64,000 bases of DNA from Solwaraspora sp. WMMD791 (GCF_029581195.1 NZ_CP120737.1:992001-1056000); one strand, 5' to 3'. Positions 8,757 to 18,482 are shown, counted from the first letter of the stretch. The notes: generated by a model from the letters alone, not told the origin. A program made the numbers and translations.

Positions 8757-11237
8757 ATGACCGACGCGCTCGACACCTTCTTCGACGCGATCGGCGACGA
8801 CCGGCGGGTGCCGCCCCCGGCCAGCGGCACCATCCAGTTCAACCTCGTCGACGACGAGCAGCGGGTTCGTACCTGGGCGGTCAGCTACCGCGAGGGCCGG
8901 GCAGTGGTCGACCGTCGGCCGCCGCCGCAGGTCGACTGCACGATCGACGCGCCACAGCGGACCTTCCAGGCACTCGTCGAAGGCAGGGAGAACGTCATCT
9001 CGCTGCTGCTGCGCAACGGGGTGTCGGTCCGTGGCCACCTGCCGCTGTTCCTGATCTTCCGGCGGCTGCTGCCGCCGCGCGCCGACACCGCCGGCGCGCC
9101 GTCGCGGGCCAGGCCGATCGGCGCCGGTCAACGGGCGGCCACCGCGGTCGACCGACCGGTGAGCATCCTCTACGGCAACCTGTTCATGATCAGCGACCGG
9201 CGGGGCGACATCACGCCGACGCCGTACGCGCCGTTCGGTCTGTTCTTCTACGACACCCGGTTCCTGTCCCACTGGCGACTGACCGTCGACGGCCAGCGGA
9301 TGCACACCCTGTCCATCGACGATCTGCAGTACTTCGAGTCGCGGTTCTTCCAGGTGCCCGGCGAACCGACACACTACGTCGACGCCGACCTGTCGGTGTT
9401 TCGCCACCGCTGGGTCGGTGACGCCTTCACCGAACAGATCGCGGTGTTCAACCACCGGGAGGAGCCGGCGCGACTGCGACTGCGCGTCGAGGCCGCCGCC
9501 GACTTCGCCGAGGTGCTGGAGGTCAAGGACGGTTACCACACCGACCGGGAGATCGTCGTGACGGTCGAGCAGGACGCGCTGCGGTTCTGCTACGAACGGG
9601 ACACCTTCTTCCGCGAGACGATCCTGTCCAGCAGCGCCCCGGCCGAGGTCGACCCGGGCGGGATGACCTTCGAGCTGTCCCTCGACGCTCACGACACCTG
9701 GTGCACCGACCTGACGGTGAAGACCTTCATCCGGGGAGCCGGCAACCGCGACCTGCGGGAGAGTCTGCGCAGCTACGCCGAGCGGCCCAAGCCGCAGGTG
9801 CACAAGGAACTCGACGAGTGGGTGGCCGCCGCGCCGACGCTCACCTGTGACTACCCGCCGCTGCGGGACGCGTACCGGCGCAGCGTGGTCGACCTCGGTG
9901 CGCTGCGCTATCCCGGGGTGAACTTCCGGGAGATGCTGCCGGCCGCAGGCATGCCCTGGTTCATGACCTTCTTCGGCCGCGACAGCCTGATCAGCTGCCT
10001 GCAGTCGCTGCCGTTCGTCCCCGGCTCGTCCGTTCCCGCGCTGCGTATCTGCGCCCTGGCGCAGGGCACCCGGGACGATCCGTTCCGCGCCGAGCAGCCG
10101 GGGAAGATCCCGCAGGAGAGCCGATACGGCGAATCCGCCCTCTTCGACGAGGTCTCCCACGCCGCGGACTTCTCCGCCGCCGACACGACCCCGCTGTTCG
10201 TCGTGCTGCTCGACGAGTACGAACGGTGGACCGGCGACACCGCGCTGGTGCGTAGCCTGGAGTTCGAGGCCCGGGCCGCACTGGACTGGATCGACCGGCA
10301 CGCCGACCTGGTCGGCACCGGCTACGTCTGGTACGGACCCCGCGAGACCCGCACCGGGGTGCTCAATCAGAGTTGGAAGTGCTCGCCCGGATCGGTCGCG
10401 TTCCAGGACGGGCGGGCGGCGACGTTCCCGCAGGCGACCTGCGAGATCCAGGGCTACGTCTACGACGCCCGGCTGCGCGGTGCCCGGCTCGCACGGACCT
10501 GCTGGGGCGATCCGGAGTACGCCGAGCGGCTCGAACGCCAGGCGGCGCAGCTGCGACAACGGTTCAACCGGGACTTCTGGATAGCCGACCGTGGCTACTT
10601 CGCGCATGCCCTGCAGGCCGACGGCACCCAGGTGGACGCGCTCACCTCGAACATCGGCCACCTGCTGTGGAGCGGCATCGTCGAACCGACCAAGGCGCGC
10701 GCGGTGGTGCGCCATCTGATGAGCCCGCAGCTGTTCTCCGGTTGGGGTGTGCGGACCCTGGCCACCAGCGCCCGCGGGTTCAACCCGGTCGGCTACCACA
10801 CCGGTACGGTGTGGCCGTTCGACAACTCCCTGATCGCCTGGGGCCTGCGCCGCTACGGCTACCGTACGGAAGCCGCCCGGGTGGCCTGCGCGGTGCTGGA
10901 GGCGGGCCAGTACTTCGGCGCGCGGCTGCCGGAGACCTTCGCCGGCTACGACCGTTCACTGACCAAGTACCCCGTACCGTACTCGGCCGCCGGCACCCCG
11001 CACGCGACGTCGGCCGGCGCGACGCTGCTGTTCCTGCGGATCCTGCTCGGCCTGGAGCCCTACGAAGGGGACCTGATCGTCGACCCCGCCGTGCCGGAGG
11101 AGATGGGGCACATCGAGCTGCACGACATCCCGGGCCGGTGGGGACTGGTGGACGCGCTCGGCCGGGGCCGGCACGACCTGGGTCGGCCCCGGCGGCGTAG
11201 CCGCCGGCCCGGTGATCCGTTGCGGGCGGCGCTGTGA
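8757..11237 (+). CDS. Glycogen-debranching-type glucosidase with N-terminal SCP2-like domain
   Basis: 826 residues. Residues 1-110 look like an SCP2 sterol-carrier/lipid-pocket domain (FNLVDDEQRVRTWAV... DCTIDAPQRTFQALVEGREN). From about 127 a GDE_N_bis beta-sandwich begins (SILYGNLFMISDRRGDIT), followed by the (alpha/alpha)6 catalytic region with MPWFMTFFGRDSLIS near 402 and GYHTGTVWPFDNSL further on, as in amylo-alpha-1,6-glucosidases and GH63/GH133-like proteins. It should hydrolyse alpha-glucosidic bonds in glycogen or related glucans. The SCP2 fusion is odd for such an enzyme. It overlaps the next gene by 4 bp (GTGA). Start ATG chosen at MTDALDTFFDAI; an in-frame ATG lies 13 codons upstream. 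Confidence 0.85.
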   Translation: MTDALDTFFDAIGDDRRVPPPASGTIQFNLVDDEQRVRTWAVSYREGRAVVDRRPPPQVDCTIDAPQRTFQALVEGRENVISLLLRNGVSVRGHLPLFLIFRRLLPPRADTAGAPSRARPIGAGQRAATAVDRPVSILYGNLFMISDRRGDITPTPYAPFGLFFYDTRFLSHWRLTVDGQRMHTLSIDDLQYFESRFFQVPGEPTHYVDADLSVFRHRWVGDAFTEQIAVFNHREEPARLRLRVEAAADFAEVLEVKDGYHTDREIVVTVEQDALRFCYERDTFFRETILSSSAPAEVDPGGMTFELSLDAHDTWCTDLTVKTFIRGAGNRDLRESLRSYAERPKPQVHKELDEWVAAAPTLTCDYPPLRDAYRRSVVDLGALRYPGVNFREMLPAAGMPWFMTFFGRDSLISCLQSLPFVPGSSVPALRICALAQGTRDDPFRAEQPGKIPQESRYGESALFDEVSHAADFSAADTTPLFVVLLDEYERWTGDTALVRSLEFEARAALDWIDRHADLVGTGYVWYGPRETRTGVLNQSWKCSPGSVAFQDGRAATFPQATCEIQGYVYDARLRGARLARTCWGDPEYAERLERQAAQLRQRFNRDFWIADRGYFAHALQADGTQVDALTSNIGHLLWSGIVEPTKARAVVRHLMSPQLFSGWGVRTLATSARGFNPVGYHTGTVWPFDNSLIAWGLRRYGYRTEAARVACAVLEAGQYFGARLPETFAGYDRSLTKYPVPYSAAGTPHATSAGATLLFLRILLGLEPYEGDLIVDPAVPEEMGHIELHDIPGRWGLVDALGRGRHDLGRPRRRSRRPGDPLRAAL

Positions 11238-12448
11238 CGACCGGTGCGACGACCACCCGGGCGACCTGGCACAACTGGTCGGGCGGCCTGTGCTTCACGC
11301 CGGAGACCGTCGCCCGGCCGGAATCGGTGGCCGCGGTGAGTCGGACGCTGCGCGAGGCGGCGGCGCGGGGGGTGACGGTACGCCCGGTCGGGGCCGGGCA
11401 CTCCTCCGCCCCGTTGGTGCAGACCGACGACGTGCTGATCCGGGTCGACCGGCTGCCGACCGGGGTGCTCCAGCCGCCGGCCGACGGCCAGGCCTGGGTG
11501 GGTGCCGGCACCCGGTTGCACGAGCTGGAGGAGATCCTGCGTCGGCACGGTCTGACCGTGCCGAACCTGGGTGACGTGGACACCCAGGCGATCGCCGGTG
11601 CGGTCGGCACCGCCACCCACGGCAGCGGTCTGGGACTACCGAGCCTGTCGGCACAGGTCACCGGGGTGCGACTGGTGGCCGCCGACGGGGCGGCGCGGCA
11701 GATCGACGCTGCGGGCGATCCACACCTGCTGCGGGCCGCGCAGGTCTCGCTCGGCGCGCTCGGCGTGTTCACCGCCGTCCGTACCAGGGTGGTACCCGCC
11801 TTCCACGCCCGGCGCCGCGAGTGGGGACTGCCGGTCGAGGAGTGCCTGGCCACCTTCGGCGACCTGCTGAAGGTGAACCGCAACGTCGACTTCTACTGGT
11901 ATCCCCGCCGGGACGACGCGCACCTGCGCACCGTGAACCCGGTGGCGGACGACCCCGGGCCGAGCCCGCCGCCGCCCAGCGGATGCACCGAGGACCGGAC
12001 CGGATCCAGCGGCGCGGCGCTGATCAAGCGGCGCTCGTTGCGGTTCCATGAGATGGAGTACTACGTCGCGGCGGAGGCGGGCCCGTCCTGTTTTCAGGAG
12101 GTGCGCGAGCGGATCCGTACCCGGCACCGCCAGCACGCCGCCTGGCGGGTGCTGTACCGCTACGTCGCGGCCGACGACGCGTACCTCAGCCCGGCGTACC
12201 AGCGCGACTCCGTCACCATCTCGGTGCACCAGAACGAGACGGTGCCCTACCGCGAGTTCTTTGCCGACATCGAACCGATCTTTCTCGGCTACGGCGGCCG
12301 GCCGCACTGGGCGAAGATCCATCAGCTGCAGGGATCCGAACTCTTGGCGCGCTACCCGCAGGCCGACCGGTTCCTGGCCGCGCGTGAGCAACTGGATCCG
12401 GATGGTCGGTTCCTCAACGACTACCTGCGGCGGTTGCTGGACCTGTGA
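11234..12448 (+). CDS. FAD-linked D-arabinono-1,4-lactone oxidase family protein
   Basis: 404 residues. The N-terminal PCMH-type FAD domain has RPVGAGHSSAPLVQTDD and GAVGTATHGSG; the C-terminal ALO domain ends with the PHWAKIH (HWAK-like) motif that contacts flavin. Members oxidise aldonolactones or sugar alcohols (L-gulono-lactone, D-arabinono-lactone, xylitol). The GTG start is inside the debranching gene's stop (GTGA), so the two are translationally coupled. This suggests a common carbohydrate pathway; which sugar is unknown. There is no signal peptide, so it is cytoplasmic. Confidence 0.88.
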   Translation: MTTGATTTRATWHNWSGGLCFTPETVARPESVAAVSRTLREAAARGVTVRPVGAGHSSAPLVQTDDVLIRVDRLPTGVLQPPADGQAWVGAGTRLHELEEILRRHGLTVPNLGDVDTQAIAGAVGTATHGSGLGLPSLSAQVTGVRLVAADGAARQIDAAGDPHLLRAAQVSLGALGVFTAVRTRVVPAFHARRREWGLPVEECLATFGDLLKVNRNVDFYWYPRRDDAHLRTVNPVADDPGPSPPPPSGCTEDRTGSSGAALIKRRSLRFHEMEYYVAAEAGPSCFQEVRERIRTRHRQHAAWRVLYRYVAADDAYLSPAYQRDSVTISVHQNETVPYREFFADIEPIFLGYGGRPHWAKIHQLQGSELLARYPQADRFLAAREQLDPDGRFLNDYLRRLLDL

Positions 12449-12610
12449 CGGGTGCCGGCGCCCGCGGCGATCCGACCCGCGACGGTCCCGCACCGGTGCC
12501 TCGGCCGGCTGGGGCACCTATGATTGCCCGGTCGCGCTGCCGGGTAGGACCGGTGCGCGCGCGGGCCCACGCGCTGGAGCCGGACCACGTGGGCAGACCG
12601 CCAACCGGGA

Positions 12611-13414
12611 ATGAGGTATTCGTCCGTGTCGTCATCCACCGCCAGCCAGCCGGCCGGGTCGCAGTCCGTCTCCGGACCGGGCACGCGGCCGTCACGGCGT
12701 ACCCTCTGGATCGTCGTCGCCGTGGTCGCGGCGCTGTTGGTGTCGGCGACGATCGTGGCGGTGGTGGTCGAGAGCCTGGGTTCGCGCACCGGGGGTGAGA
12801 CCGCCCGGGTGGTCCAGGCGCACCGGGGCGACCGCGACCAGGCGCGACTGGAGGTGCTCGACGGTGCCACCGACCTGCGGATCGTCGCCGACGACCTGGG
12901 CGACCAGTTGGTCCGGGCCGAGACGGCGGCCGACGGCGCGGTGCTGCCACAGCTGACCGAGGCCGACGGCGTGGTCCGGATCGGGCTGGTGGACAGCGGT
13001 GACGGTGGTGCCGCCGTCCTGGAGATCCGGGTACACCGGGACGTGCTCTGGTCGATCCGCATCGCTGGTGGTGCGACCAGCCAGCGGGTGGATCTGGACA
13101 CCGCGCGCGTCTCGGAAGTGGACCTGGCCGGTGGAGCAAGCACAATGGATCTCGTCCTGCCGGTCCCGGACGGCACCGTCGCCGTCCGGATGTCCGGTGG
13201 CGTCAGCACCTGGCGGGTGGCGGTGCCGGCCGACGTCGGGGTGCGGGTGCGGCTGGGCTCCGGCGCGGGTGGCGTCAGCCTGGACGGTGCCCGTCACGAC
13301 GGCGTCGCGGGCGGTGAGACGCTGACGACGACTGGTTGGGAGCAGTCGACCGACCGTTACGACATCGACGCGGTGGCCGGCGTCGCCGAACTGACCGTCA
13401 CCAGCGGGCGGTAA
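12611..13414 (+). CDS. Membrane-anchored DUF4097/toastrack-like protein
   Basis: 267 residues: a polar N-terminus, one transmembrane helix at about residues 31-53, then an extracytoplasmic beta-rich repeat region (DLRIVADDLGDQL, VDLAGGASTMDLVLP, VAVRMSGGVSTWRVAVP) that resembles the toastrack/LiaF C-terminal fold of envelope-stress proteins. No catalytic residues are evident. A GTG 15 bases downstream has a better-spaced GAGG and may be the true start. It is convergent with the roadblock gene, and 160 bp separate it from the lactone oxidase, so it is probably its own unit. Confidence 0.65.
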   Translation: MRYSSVSSSTASQPAGSQSVSGPGTRPSRRTLWIVVAVVAALLVSATIVAVVVESLGSRTGGETARVVQAHRGDRDQARLEVLDGATDLRIVADDLGDQLVRAETAADGAVLPQLTEADGVVRIGLVDSGDGGAAVLEIRVHRDVLWSIRIAGGATSQRVDLDTARVSEVDLAGGASTMDLVLPVPDGTVAVRMSGGVSTWRVAVPADVGVRVRLGSGAGGVSLDGARHDGVAGGETLTTTGWEQSTDRYDIDAVAGVAELTVTSGR

Positions 13415-13429
13415 CGGCCGACGGGGCCG

Positions 13430-13888
13430 TCACCCGGCGTGGGCACCCTGAACGAGTGCCTTCGCTGGTTCGCCCCGCTGGGTCGGCTCCTCCGGCGCGG
13501 GAAACGCCGGCAGGTGCCGGTCGGCCCGCCCGGCGAACAGCGCCACCTCGTAGGCGACGGCGTCCATGTCGGATCCGGCGTCGAAGACGGCGGCGATGAT
13601 GGCCCCACCGGGCGTGGCAGCGATGAAGAGAAACGCCGTCCCCATCTGGATCACGATCTGCCGTACCCGGCCGGTGCCGGCGTGCTGGCCCACCGCGACC
13701 GCCAGGGCGCGCAGTCCCGCCACGACACCGGACAACTGTTCGCCCAGCTCGTGGTCGACCCCTTTGGACCACGCCAGGAGAATGCCGTCGGGGGAGAGCG
13801 CCACCGCCTGCTGCGCCTGCGGCACCCGTTCCACCAGGTCGTCCAGCAGCCGGGAGACGTCACCAGTGGTGACCACGGGGTATGCCAT
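13430..13888 (-). CDS. Roadblock/LC7 domain protein
   Basis: 152 residues. The Roadblock/LC7 fold is recognisable from LDDLVERVPQAQQAVALSPDG, the central IVIQMGTAFLFIAATPGGA strand pair and FDAGSDMDAVAYEVALFA. In actinomycetes such MglB-like proteins usually sit in 'conservon' operons with a sensor kinase, DUF742 and a small GTPase and act on the GTPase. Here it is alone between unrelated genes, so its partner is elsewhere or lost. The start ATG giving MAYPVVTTGD was chosen because the domain begins at once. Confidence 0.85.
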   Translation of the reverse strand: MAYPVVTTGDVSRLLDDLVERVPQAQQAVALSPDGILLAWSKGVDHELGEQLSGVVAGLRALAVAVGQHAGTGRVRQIVIQMGTAFLFIAATPGGAIIAAVFDAGSDMDAVAYEVALFAGRADRHLPAFPAPEEPTQRGEPAKALVQGAHAG

Positions 13889-13985
13889 GAAGGAACTCTC
13901 TTTCGGTCGGTGCCCGTTCCCGGGCAAACAGTACCCCCGACCGGACCTTCCGGGTGGTTACGGCACGGACCACCCGAGGAGATTT

Positions 13986-14858
13986 CTACTCCATGGTGGA
14001 CGCGCGCGCGGCGCCACCGGCGAGTGGGACGACCAGTGGCGTGCCGCTGGCCGGGTCATCGATCACCATGACGCGCAGGCCGAACACCTCCTCGACCAGT
14101 TCGGCGGTCAGCACCTCGGCGGGCGTTCCGGCCGCCAGCACCCGGCCGTCCTTCATCGCGACCAGGTGCCGGGCGTACCGGGCGGCGAGGTTCAGGTCGT
14201 GCAGCACCATGACCACCGTGCGGCCTCGTTCCCGGTGCAGCCTGTCGACCAGGTCGAGTACGTCGATCTGGTGGGCCAGGTCGAGGTAGGTGGTCGGCTC
14301 GTCGAGCAGCAGGATGTCGGTGCCCTGCGCCAGGGCCATCGAGATCCAGGCCCGCTGCCGCTGCCCGCCGGAGAGGGTGTCGACCGGTCGCTCGGCCAGA
14401 TCGCTGAGCCCGGTCCAGGCCAGTGCCTGGGCGACGATCTTCTCATCGGCCCGTGACCACTGCCGCAGCCAGCTCTGGTGTGGCTGCCGACCCCGGACGA
14501 CCAGGTCGGCGACGGTGAGCCCGTCCGGTGCGCTGGGCGCCTGCGGCAGGATGCCCAACCGGCGGGCGACCTCCCGGGTCGGCATCCGTTGGATCTGTTC
14601 CCCGTCGAGCAGGACGTCACCGCCGGCCGGGCGCAGCAGCCGGCCGAGCGCCCGCAGCAGCGTCGACTTGCCGCAGCCGTTCGGTCCGACGATCGCGGTG
14701 ACCGCGCCGTCGACGACGTCGAGGTCCAGTTGCGGTACGACGACCCGGTCGCCGTAGCCCAGACGCAGGGACCGGGCCCGCAGTCGGGTCGCGCCGGGTG
14801 GATCGTCCGCTCGGCCGCCCGCAGGGACGCTCACCGGTAGCTCGGCCAGGCTGGTCAA
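13986..14858 (-). CDS. ABC transporter ATP-binding protein, ferric-siderophore type (FecE/FepC-like)
   Basis: 290 residues. Walker [10 protein letters not shown] at about 58-66, Q-loop, signature LSGGQRQR near 160 and Walker [17 protein letters not shown] near 178. The DEPTTYLD(L/I)AHQ form and the spacing are typical of iron-siderophore/cobalamin importers. No permease or binding protein adjoins it, so it must pair with components encoded elsewhere. Translation appears to start at a TTG preceded by GAGGAG at good spacing. A probable DtxR/IdeR-type iron box sits 42-60 bp upstream, consistent with iron repression. Confidence 0.88.
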   Translation of the reverse strand: MTSLAELPVSVPAGGRADDPPGATRLRARSLRLGYGDRVVVPQLDLDVVDGAVTAIVGPNGCGKSTLLRALGRLLRPAGGDVLLDGEQIQRMPTREVARRLGILPQAPSAPDGLTVADLVVRGRQPHQSWLRQWSRADEKIVAQALAWTGLSDLAERPVDTLSGGQRQRAWISMALAQGTDILLLDEPTTYLDLAHQIDVLDLVDRLHRERGRTVVMVLHDLNLAARYARHLVAMKDGRVLAAGTPAEVLTAELVEEVFGLRVMVIDDPASGTPLVVPLAGGAARASTME

Positions 14859-14899
14859 CGCTGCTCCTCGGGTCGTGTGCCGGTCGACGACGCTCGCAT

Positions 14900-14918
14900 G
14901 AAGGGTAGCCTTACCAAA
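14900..14918 (-). promoter_or_regulatory. Probable iron box (DmdR/IdeR/DtxR operator)
   Basis: On the minus strand it reads TTTGGTAAGGCTACCCTTC. By eye it matches the 19-bp DtxR/IdeR consensus TTAGGTTAGGCTAACCTAA at about 14 of 19 positions, including the central AGGCTA core. It lies directly upstream of the siderophore-type ABC ATPase. Whether it also affects the divergent aldolase gene at 15103 is open. Confidence 0.6.
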
Positions 14919-15102
14919 CGGCGGACTCCAGGTGGTGGGTGGATCCCGGGTGTTTTCTTCGGGTCGTTCCGACGTCACCACCGCCCCGCCGGCCACGGGC
15001 GCCGCAAGTCGCAGGCGCGGCGGGCATCGACGGAGAGCCATGGTGCGGCAGGATGGTCCAGGGCGGCGCCGCCCGCGTCCGACGACCACTGCCGGAGAGA
15101 CC

Positions 15103-16263
15103 GTGACCATCGAGGTTCACCCGTACGCCATTGGAAGCGACCGGTTCGCCGTACCGGCCGGTCTGGAGACCCCCAACCTGCTGCTCGACCTCGACGTGCT
15201 GGAGCGCAACCTCGACGAGATGGCCGGGCACTGCCGGCTGCATCAGGTCGCGCTGCGCCCACATGCCAAGACGCACCGGGTGCCGCAACTGGCCCGGCTG
15301 CAGCTCGACCATGGCGCCGACGGCATCTGTGTGGCCAAGCTCGGCGAGGCGGAGGCGTTCGCCGCCGCCGGCGTGTCCCGGATGACGGTGGCGTACCCGC
15401 TGGTCGGCGCGGACAAGGCACAGCGTGCGGTACGGCTGGCCCGCCGGTGCGAGCTGACCGTCGGCACCGACAGCGTGGCCGGCGCGCGTACCCTCAGTGA
15501 CGCCTTCGCCGCCGCCGGTCGACTGCTGGACGTACTGCTGATGGTCGACAGCGGCTTCGGTCGATGCGGGGTGGCACCGGCCGACGCGGCACGCGTGGCC
15601 TGGGACGTCGCCGAACTTCCTGGCGTGCGGCTGACCGGGGTGATGACGTTCGAAGGGTCGGTGTACGGGGCGGTCGACCGGGCCGACCTCGTCGCCCGGT
15701 CCCGCGCGGCGGCAGCCACCACGGTGGCGGCGGCCGAGGCGATCCGCGCCGCCGGGCTGAGCCTGTCCACGGTCTCGCTCGGTTCGTCCGCGGCGGCTCG
15801 TACCGTGGTCGCCCAGCCGGGGGTGACCGAGGTCCGGCCCGGGATCTACGCCTTCAACGACCTCGGGCAGATCGCGCTCGGCAACGCCACGGTCGCCACC
15901 TGCGCGGTGCGGGTGCTGGCCACGGTGGTCAGCCATCCCGCGCCCGCAAGGGCCTGCATCGACGCCGGGTCGAAGTCGCTGGGTCTCGACGGGCTGCCCG
16001 CGACGGGTCGGGCCGCCGACTACCCGGGGTACGGGCTGCTGGTGGATCTGCCGGGCTGGCGCATCGAGCGACTCTCCGAGGAGCACGGTTGGCTGCGGTG
16101 GGTCGGGCCGGGGGAGCCGACCCCACTGACGGTCGGTCAGCGGGTGCAGGTCGTCCCCAACCATGTCTGCATGGTCTTCGCCGGCCTTGGCGAGGTGACG
16201 GCGCTGCGGGGCGGCGAGATGGTGGCGGTCTGGTCGACGATCGGACCGGGAGCGTCGCGGTGA
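15103..16263 (+). CDS. Fold-type III PLP enzyme, D-threonine aldolase / D-serine dehydratase-like
   Basis: 386 residues. The PLP lysine is K56 in [11 protein letters not shown], the PHxKTHK-type motif of D-threonine aldolases and D-serine dehydratases. The alanine-racemase-like barrel follows, and PNHVCMVF near the C-terminus supplies the His-x-Cys metal site of the D-serine dehydratase-like domain. It probably cleaves or deaminates a D-beta-hydroxy amino acid using PLP and a divalent metal. The GTG start at [11 protein letters not shown] has GGAGAG upstream; a longer frame exists but is low complexity. Divergent from the iron-regulated ABC gene. Confidence 0.85.
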   Translation: MTIEVHPYAIGSDRFAVPAGLETPNLLLDLDVLERNLDEMAGHCRLHQVALRPHAKTHRVPQLARLQLDHGADGICVAKLGEAEAFAAAGVSRMTVAYPLVGADKAQRAVRLARRCELTVGTDSVAGARTLSDAFAAAGRLLDVLLMVDSGFGRCGVAPADAARVAWDVAELPGVRLTGVMTFEGSVYGAVDRADLVARSRAAAATTVAAAEAIRAAGLSLSTVSLGSSAAARTVVAQPGVTEVRPGIYAFNDLGQIALGNATVATCAVRVLATVVSHPAPARACIDAGSKSLGLDGLPATGRAADYPGYGLLVDLPGWRIERLSEEHGWLRWVGPGEPTPLTVGQRVQVVPNHVCMVFAGLGEVTALRGGEMVAVWSTIGPGASR

Positions 16264-16358
16264 CCGGTGGACTCCACCCGGCGCCGGTGGACCGCCGAGG
16301 TCGCCGCCGGGTGGATCGAGTGGGACGCCGGGGCCCAGGCCGGGGCGGGTGCCGCCGG

Positions 16359-18305
16359 CTAGCCGGCTGCACCGACCCCGTTGTTCGTGCTCACCGACGC
16401 ACCCGGGTCCGCGCCGACGGCCGATCCACCGGCCGGTCCGTCGCCGGTGCCGGCCCGTGGGACGGACCGACCGGAGCCGGTGGGCACCGGCGCGGGTGCG
16501 CAGAGCGCCGCGAGGTCGTCGACCAGGTCGTCGCTGCGTCCGTACGGGTCGAGCAGGTGCACGTGGACCGGGTCGAGGGCCGGCACGGCCACCTGGGAGA
16601 TCAGCGGGTGCAGTGGTCGGGTGTCCTGCTCGCTGGCGCCGAGCAGGTCCTCGTGCAGCTTCTCGCCGGGGCGTAACCCGGTGTAAATGATCTTGACCGG
16701 GTTGTCGTACTGCTCGGCGATGGTCCGGGCGACGTCGGCGATGCGGACCGGTTCGCCCATGTCCAGCACCAGGGCCTCACCGCCGCGGCCGATCGCCGCC
16801 GCCTGGATGACCAGTTGCACGGCCTCCTGGATGGTCATGAAGTAGCGGGTCACCTCGGGGTCGGTGACCGTGATCGGTTTTCCGGCGGCGGCCTGGGCCA
16901 TGAATGCGTGCAGGACCGAGCCGCGGCTGCCGAGCACGTTGCCGAACCGGACGCTGAGGAAGGTCCCCTCGTTGGCGCCGGCGGCGAAGGCGGTCAGCCG
17001 TTCGGTGATCCGTTTGGAGTAGCCGAGGACACTGGTCGGGTCGGCGGCCTTGTCGGTGGAGATGTTGACGAACCGCTCCACCGAACGGCACGCCTCCAGC
17101 AGCGTCTGGGTGCCCCAGACGTTGGTCTTCACCGCTTCGCCCGGATGGCGCTCCAACAGGGTGAGGTGTTTGAGCGCGGCGGCGTGGAAGACCACCTCCG
17201 GGCGACGGCTCCGCATGATTTGCCGGACGGTGTCGCTGTCGCGCAGGTCGGCCAGGATCAGGTCCGGGCTGTCCAGCAGGGCCCGGCCGCGCAGCGACAG
17301 CTGTACGGCGTGCAACGCGGACTCGTCGCGGTCGAGCATCATCAGCTCGCCCGGCTGGAACCGCATGATCTGCCGGCACAGCTCGGAGCCGATGGAGCCA
17401 CCGGCCCCGGTGACCAGCACCCGTTTGCCGGTCAGGTAGCCGGCGATGGCGTCCAGGTCGGTCTCGATCTGGTGCCGGCCGAGCAGGTCCCGTAGGTCGG
17501 GATCGCGTAGGTCGGTGACGGCGGGCGCGTTCTCCAGCAGTTCGCTGACCGAGGGGACCACCTTGAACCGCGCGCCGGCCCGGTGGGCGAGGTGGCGAAT
17601 CTCGCGGATCAGGGCGGCGTCGGCGTTGGCGACCGCGGAGACGACGGTGGTGGCACCGGTACGGGCCGCGACCGCCGGGATGTCGTGCCGGCCGCCGAGC
17701 ACCGGTACGCCGTGCAGCCGCAGCTGCCGTTTGGCCGGGTCGTCGTCGAGCAGCCCGACCGGCAGGTACCGGCCGCCCGGCTCGTCGAGCATGGCCCGCA
17801 GCAGCGATCCGCCGGCGGCACCGGCACCGAACAGCAGCACCCGTTGGGTGTGCTGCCCGACGGGTCGCCGCCGGCGTTCGTGGCGCAGCCGCCGCAGATA
17901 CCGCACGCCCAGCATCTGGGTCAGCGCCAGGCACCCGCCGACCAGTGGCGCGCTGGCCGGTACCGGACGTTGCGGTGCTGCCAGGTCCAGCAGGAGCAGC
18001 ACCCCGATGGTGGCCAGCACGCAGCGCGACACCGCCCAGACCTCGTCGAAGCTGCCCAGCGGGTAGCGGTCGCGGTAGAGGTAGCTCAGGTGCGCGGCGG
18101 CGGTGTGCAGCACGACCGCCGCGAGGATCGCCAGCACGAGTCCGTTGAGGTGGATACCGGCGATGGCGAACTCGTAGCGGGTCCAGACGGCGACGACCAG
18201 CCCGACGCTCCAGGCGGCGAGGTCGGCCAGCCACAGTGGCGCGACGGCGCGGTCGCGAGGGCGCCGGGCCGTGGTGTCCTCGGTGAGTCGGGTCGATGGC
18301 TCCAT
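16359..18305 (-). CDS. Membrane-bound nucleotide-sugar 4,6-dehydratase (PglF/CapD/WbpM type)
   Basis: 648 residues. Four N-terminal membrane helices (about 20-140), a CoA-binding-like Rossmann region with GAGAAGGSL, then the catalytic SDR domain with GAGGSIGSEL near 300 and the active-site segment NISTDKAADPTSVLGYSKR. The family converts UDP-GlcNAc to the UDP-4-keto-6-deoxy sugar, the first step toward bacillosamine and related diamino sugars. Matching aminotransferase and acetyltransferase genes lie 2.4-4.2 kb to the right. Expressed divergently from the Wzc-like kinase. The C-terminal ~60 residues are low complexity. Confidence 0.92.
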   Translation of the reverse strand: MEPSTRLTEDTTARRPRDRAVAPLWLADLAAWSVGLVVAVWTRYEFAIAGIHLNGLVLAILAAVVLHTAAAHLSYLYRDRYPLGSFDEVWAVSRCVLATIGVLLLLDLAAPQRPVPASAPLVGGCLALTQMLGVRYLRRLRHERRRRPVGQHTQRVLLFGAGAAGGSLLRAMLDEPGGRYLPVGLLDDDPAKRQLRLHGVPVLGGRHDIPAVAARTGATTVVSAVANADAALIREIRHLAHRAGARFKVVPSVSELLENAPAVTDLRDPDLRDLLGRHQIETDLDAIAGYLTGKRVLVTGAGGSIGSELCRQIMRFQPGELMMLDRDESALHAVQLSLRGRALLDSPDLILADLRDSDTVRQIMRSRRPEVVFHAAALKHLTLLERHPGEAVKTNVWGTQTLLEACRSVERFVNISTDKAADPTSVLGYSKRITERLTAFAAGANEGTFLSVRFGNVLGSRGSVLHAFMAQAAAGKPITVTDPEVTRYFMTIQEAVQLVIQAAAIGRGGEALVLDMGEPVRIADVARTIAEQYDNPVKIIYTGLRPGEKLHEDLLGASEQDTRPLHPLISQVAVPALDPVHVHLLDPYGRSDDLVDDLAALCAPAPVPTGSGRSVPRAGTGDGPAGGSAVGADPGASVSTNNGVGAAG

Positions 18306-18385
18306 TCCAGCCCCGTTCAGTCGGCAGCGCCCGTGGCGTCCGGCGGCGTGCTCTGGTCTCGTCCACTGACTACTGACAGCAGCAG

Positions 18386-18430
18386 CAATGCCACTATTTG
18401 ACCAGAAATAGCCCGTTGACGCCGTAGATT
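18386..18430. promoter_or_regulatory. A/T-rich divergent promoter region of the polysaccharide genes
   Basis: Between the PglF-like gene and the Wzc-like kinase. It contains TTGACC (18398-18403), TTGACG (18416-18421) and TAGATT (18425-18430), the last a good actinomycete -10 for the plus strand; spacer lengths are not ideal (21 bp from the first -35 candidate). The segment starting CAATGC resembles one upstream of the nucleotide-sugar dehydrogenase (26469). Confidence 0.35.
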
Positions 18431-18482
18431 GGTACAAGATGGTGCTGACCATGACGTAGCGGAATTTTGGGAGGCCGTACCG

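Noticed and set aside
8394-10799. 801-codon minus-strand open frame
   Set aside because: Lies opposite the debranching enzyme, which has clear motifs; the antisense translation has none.
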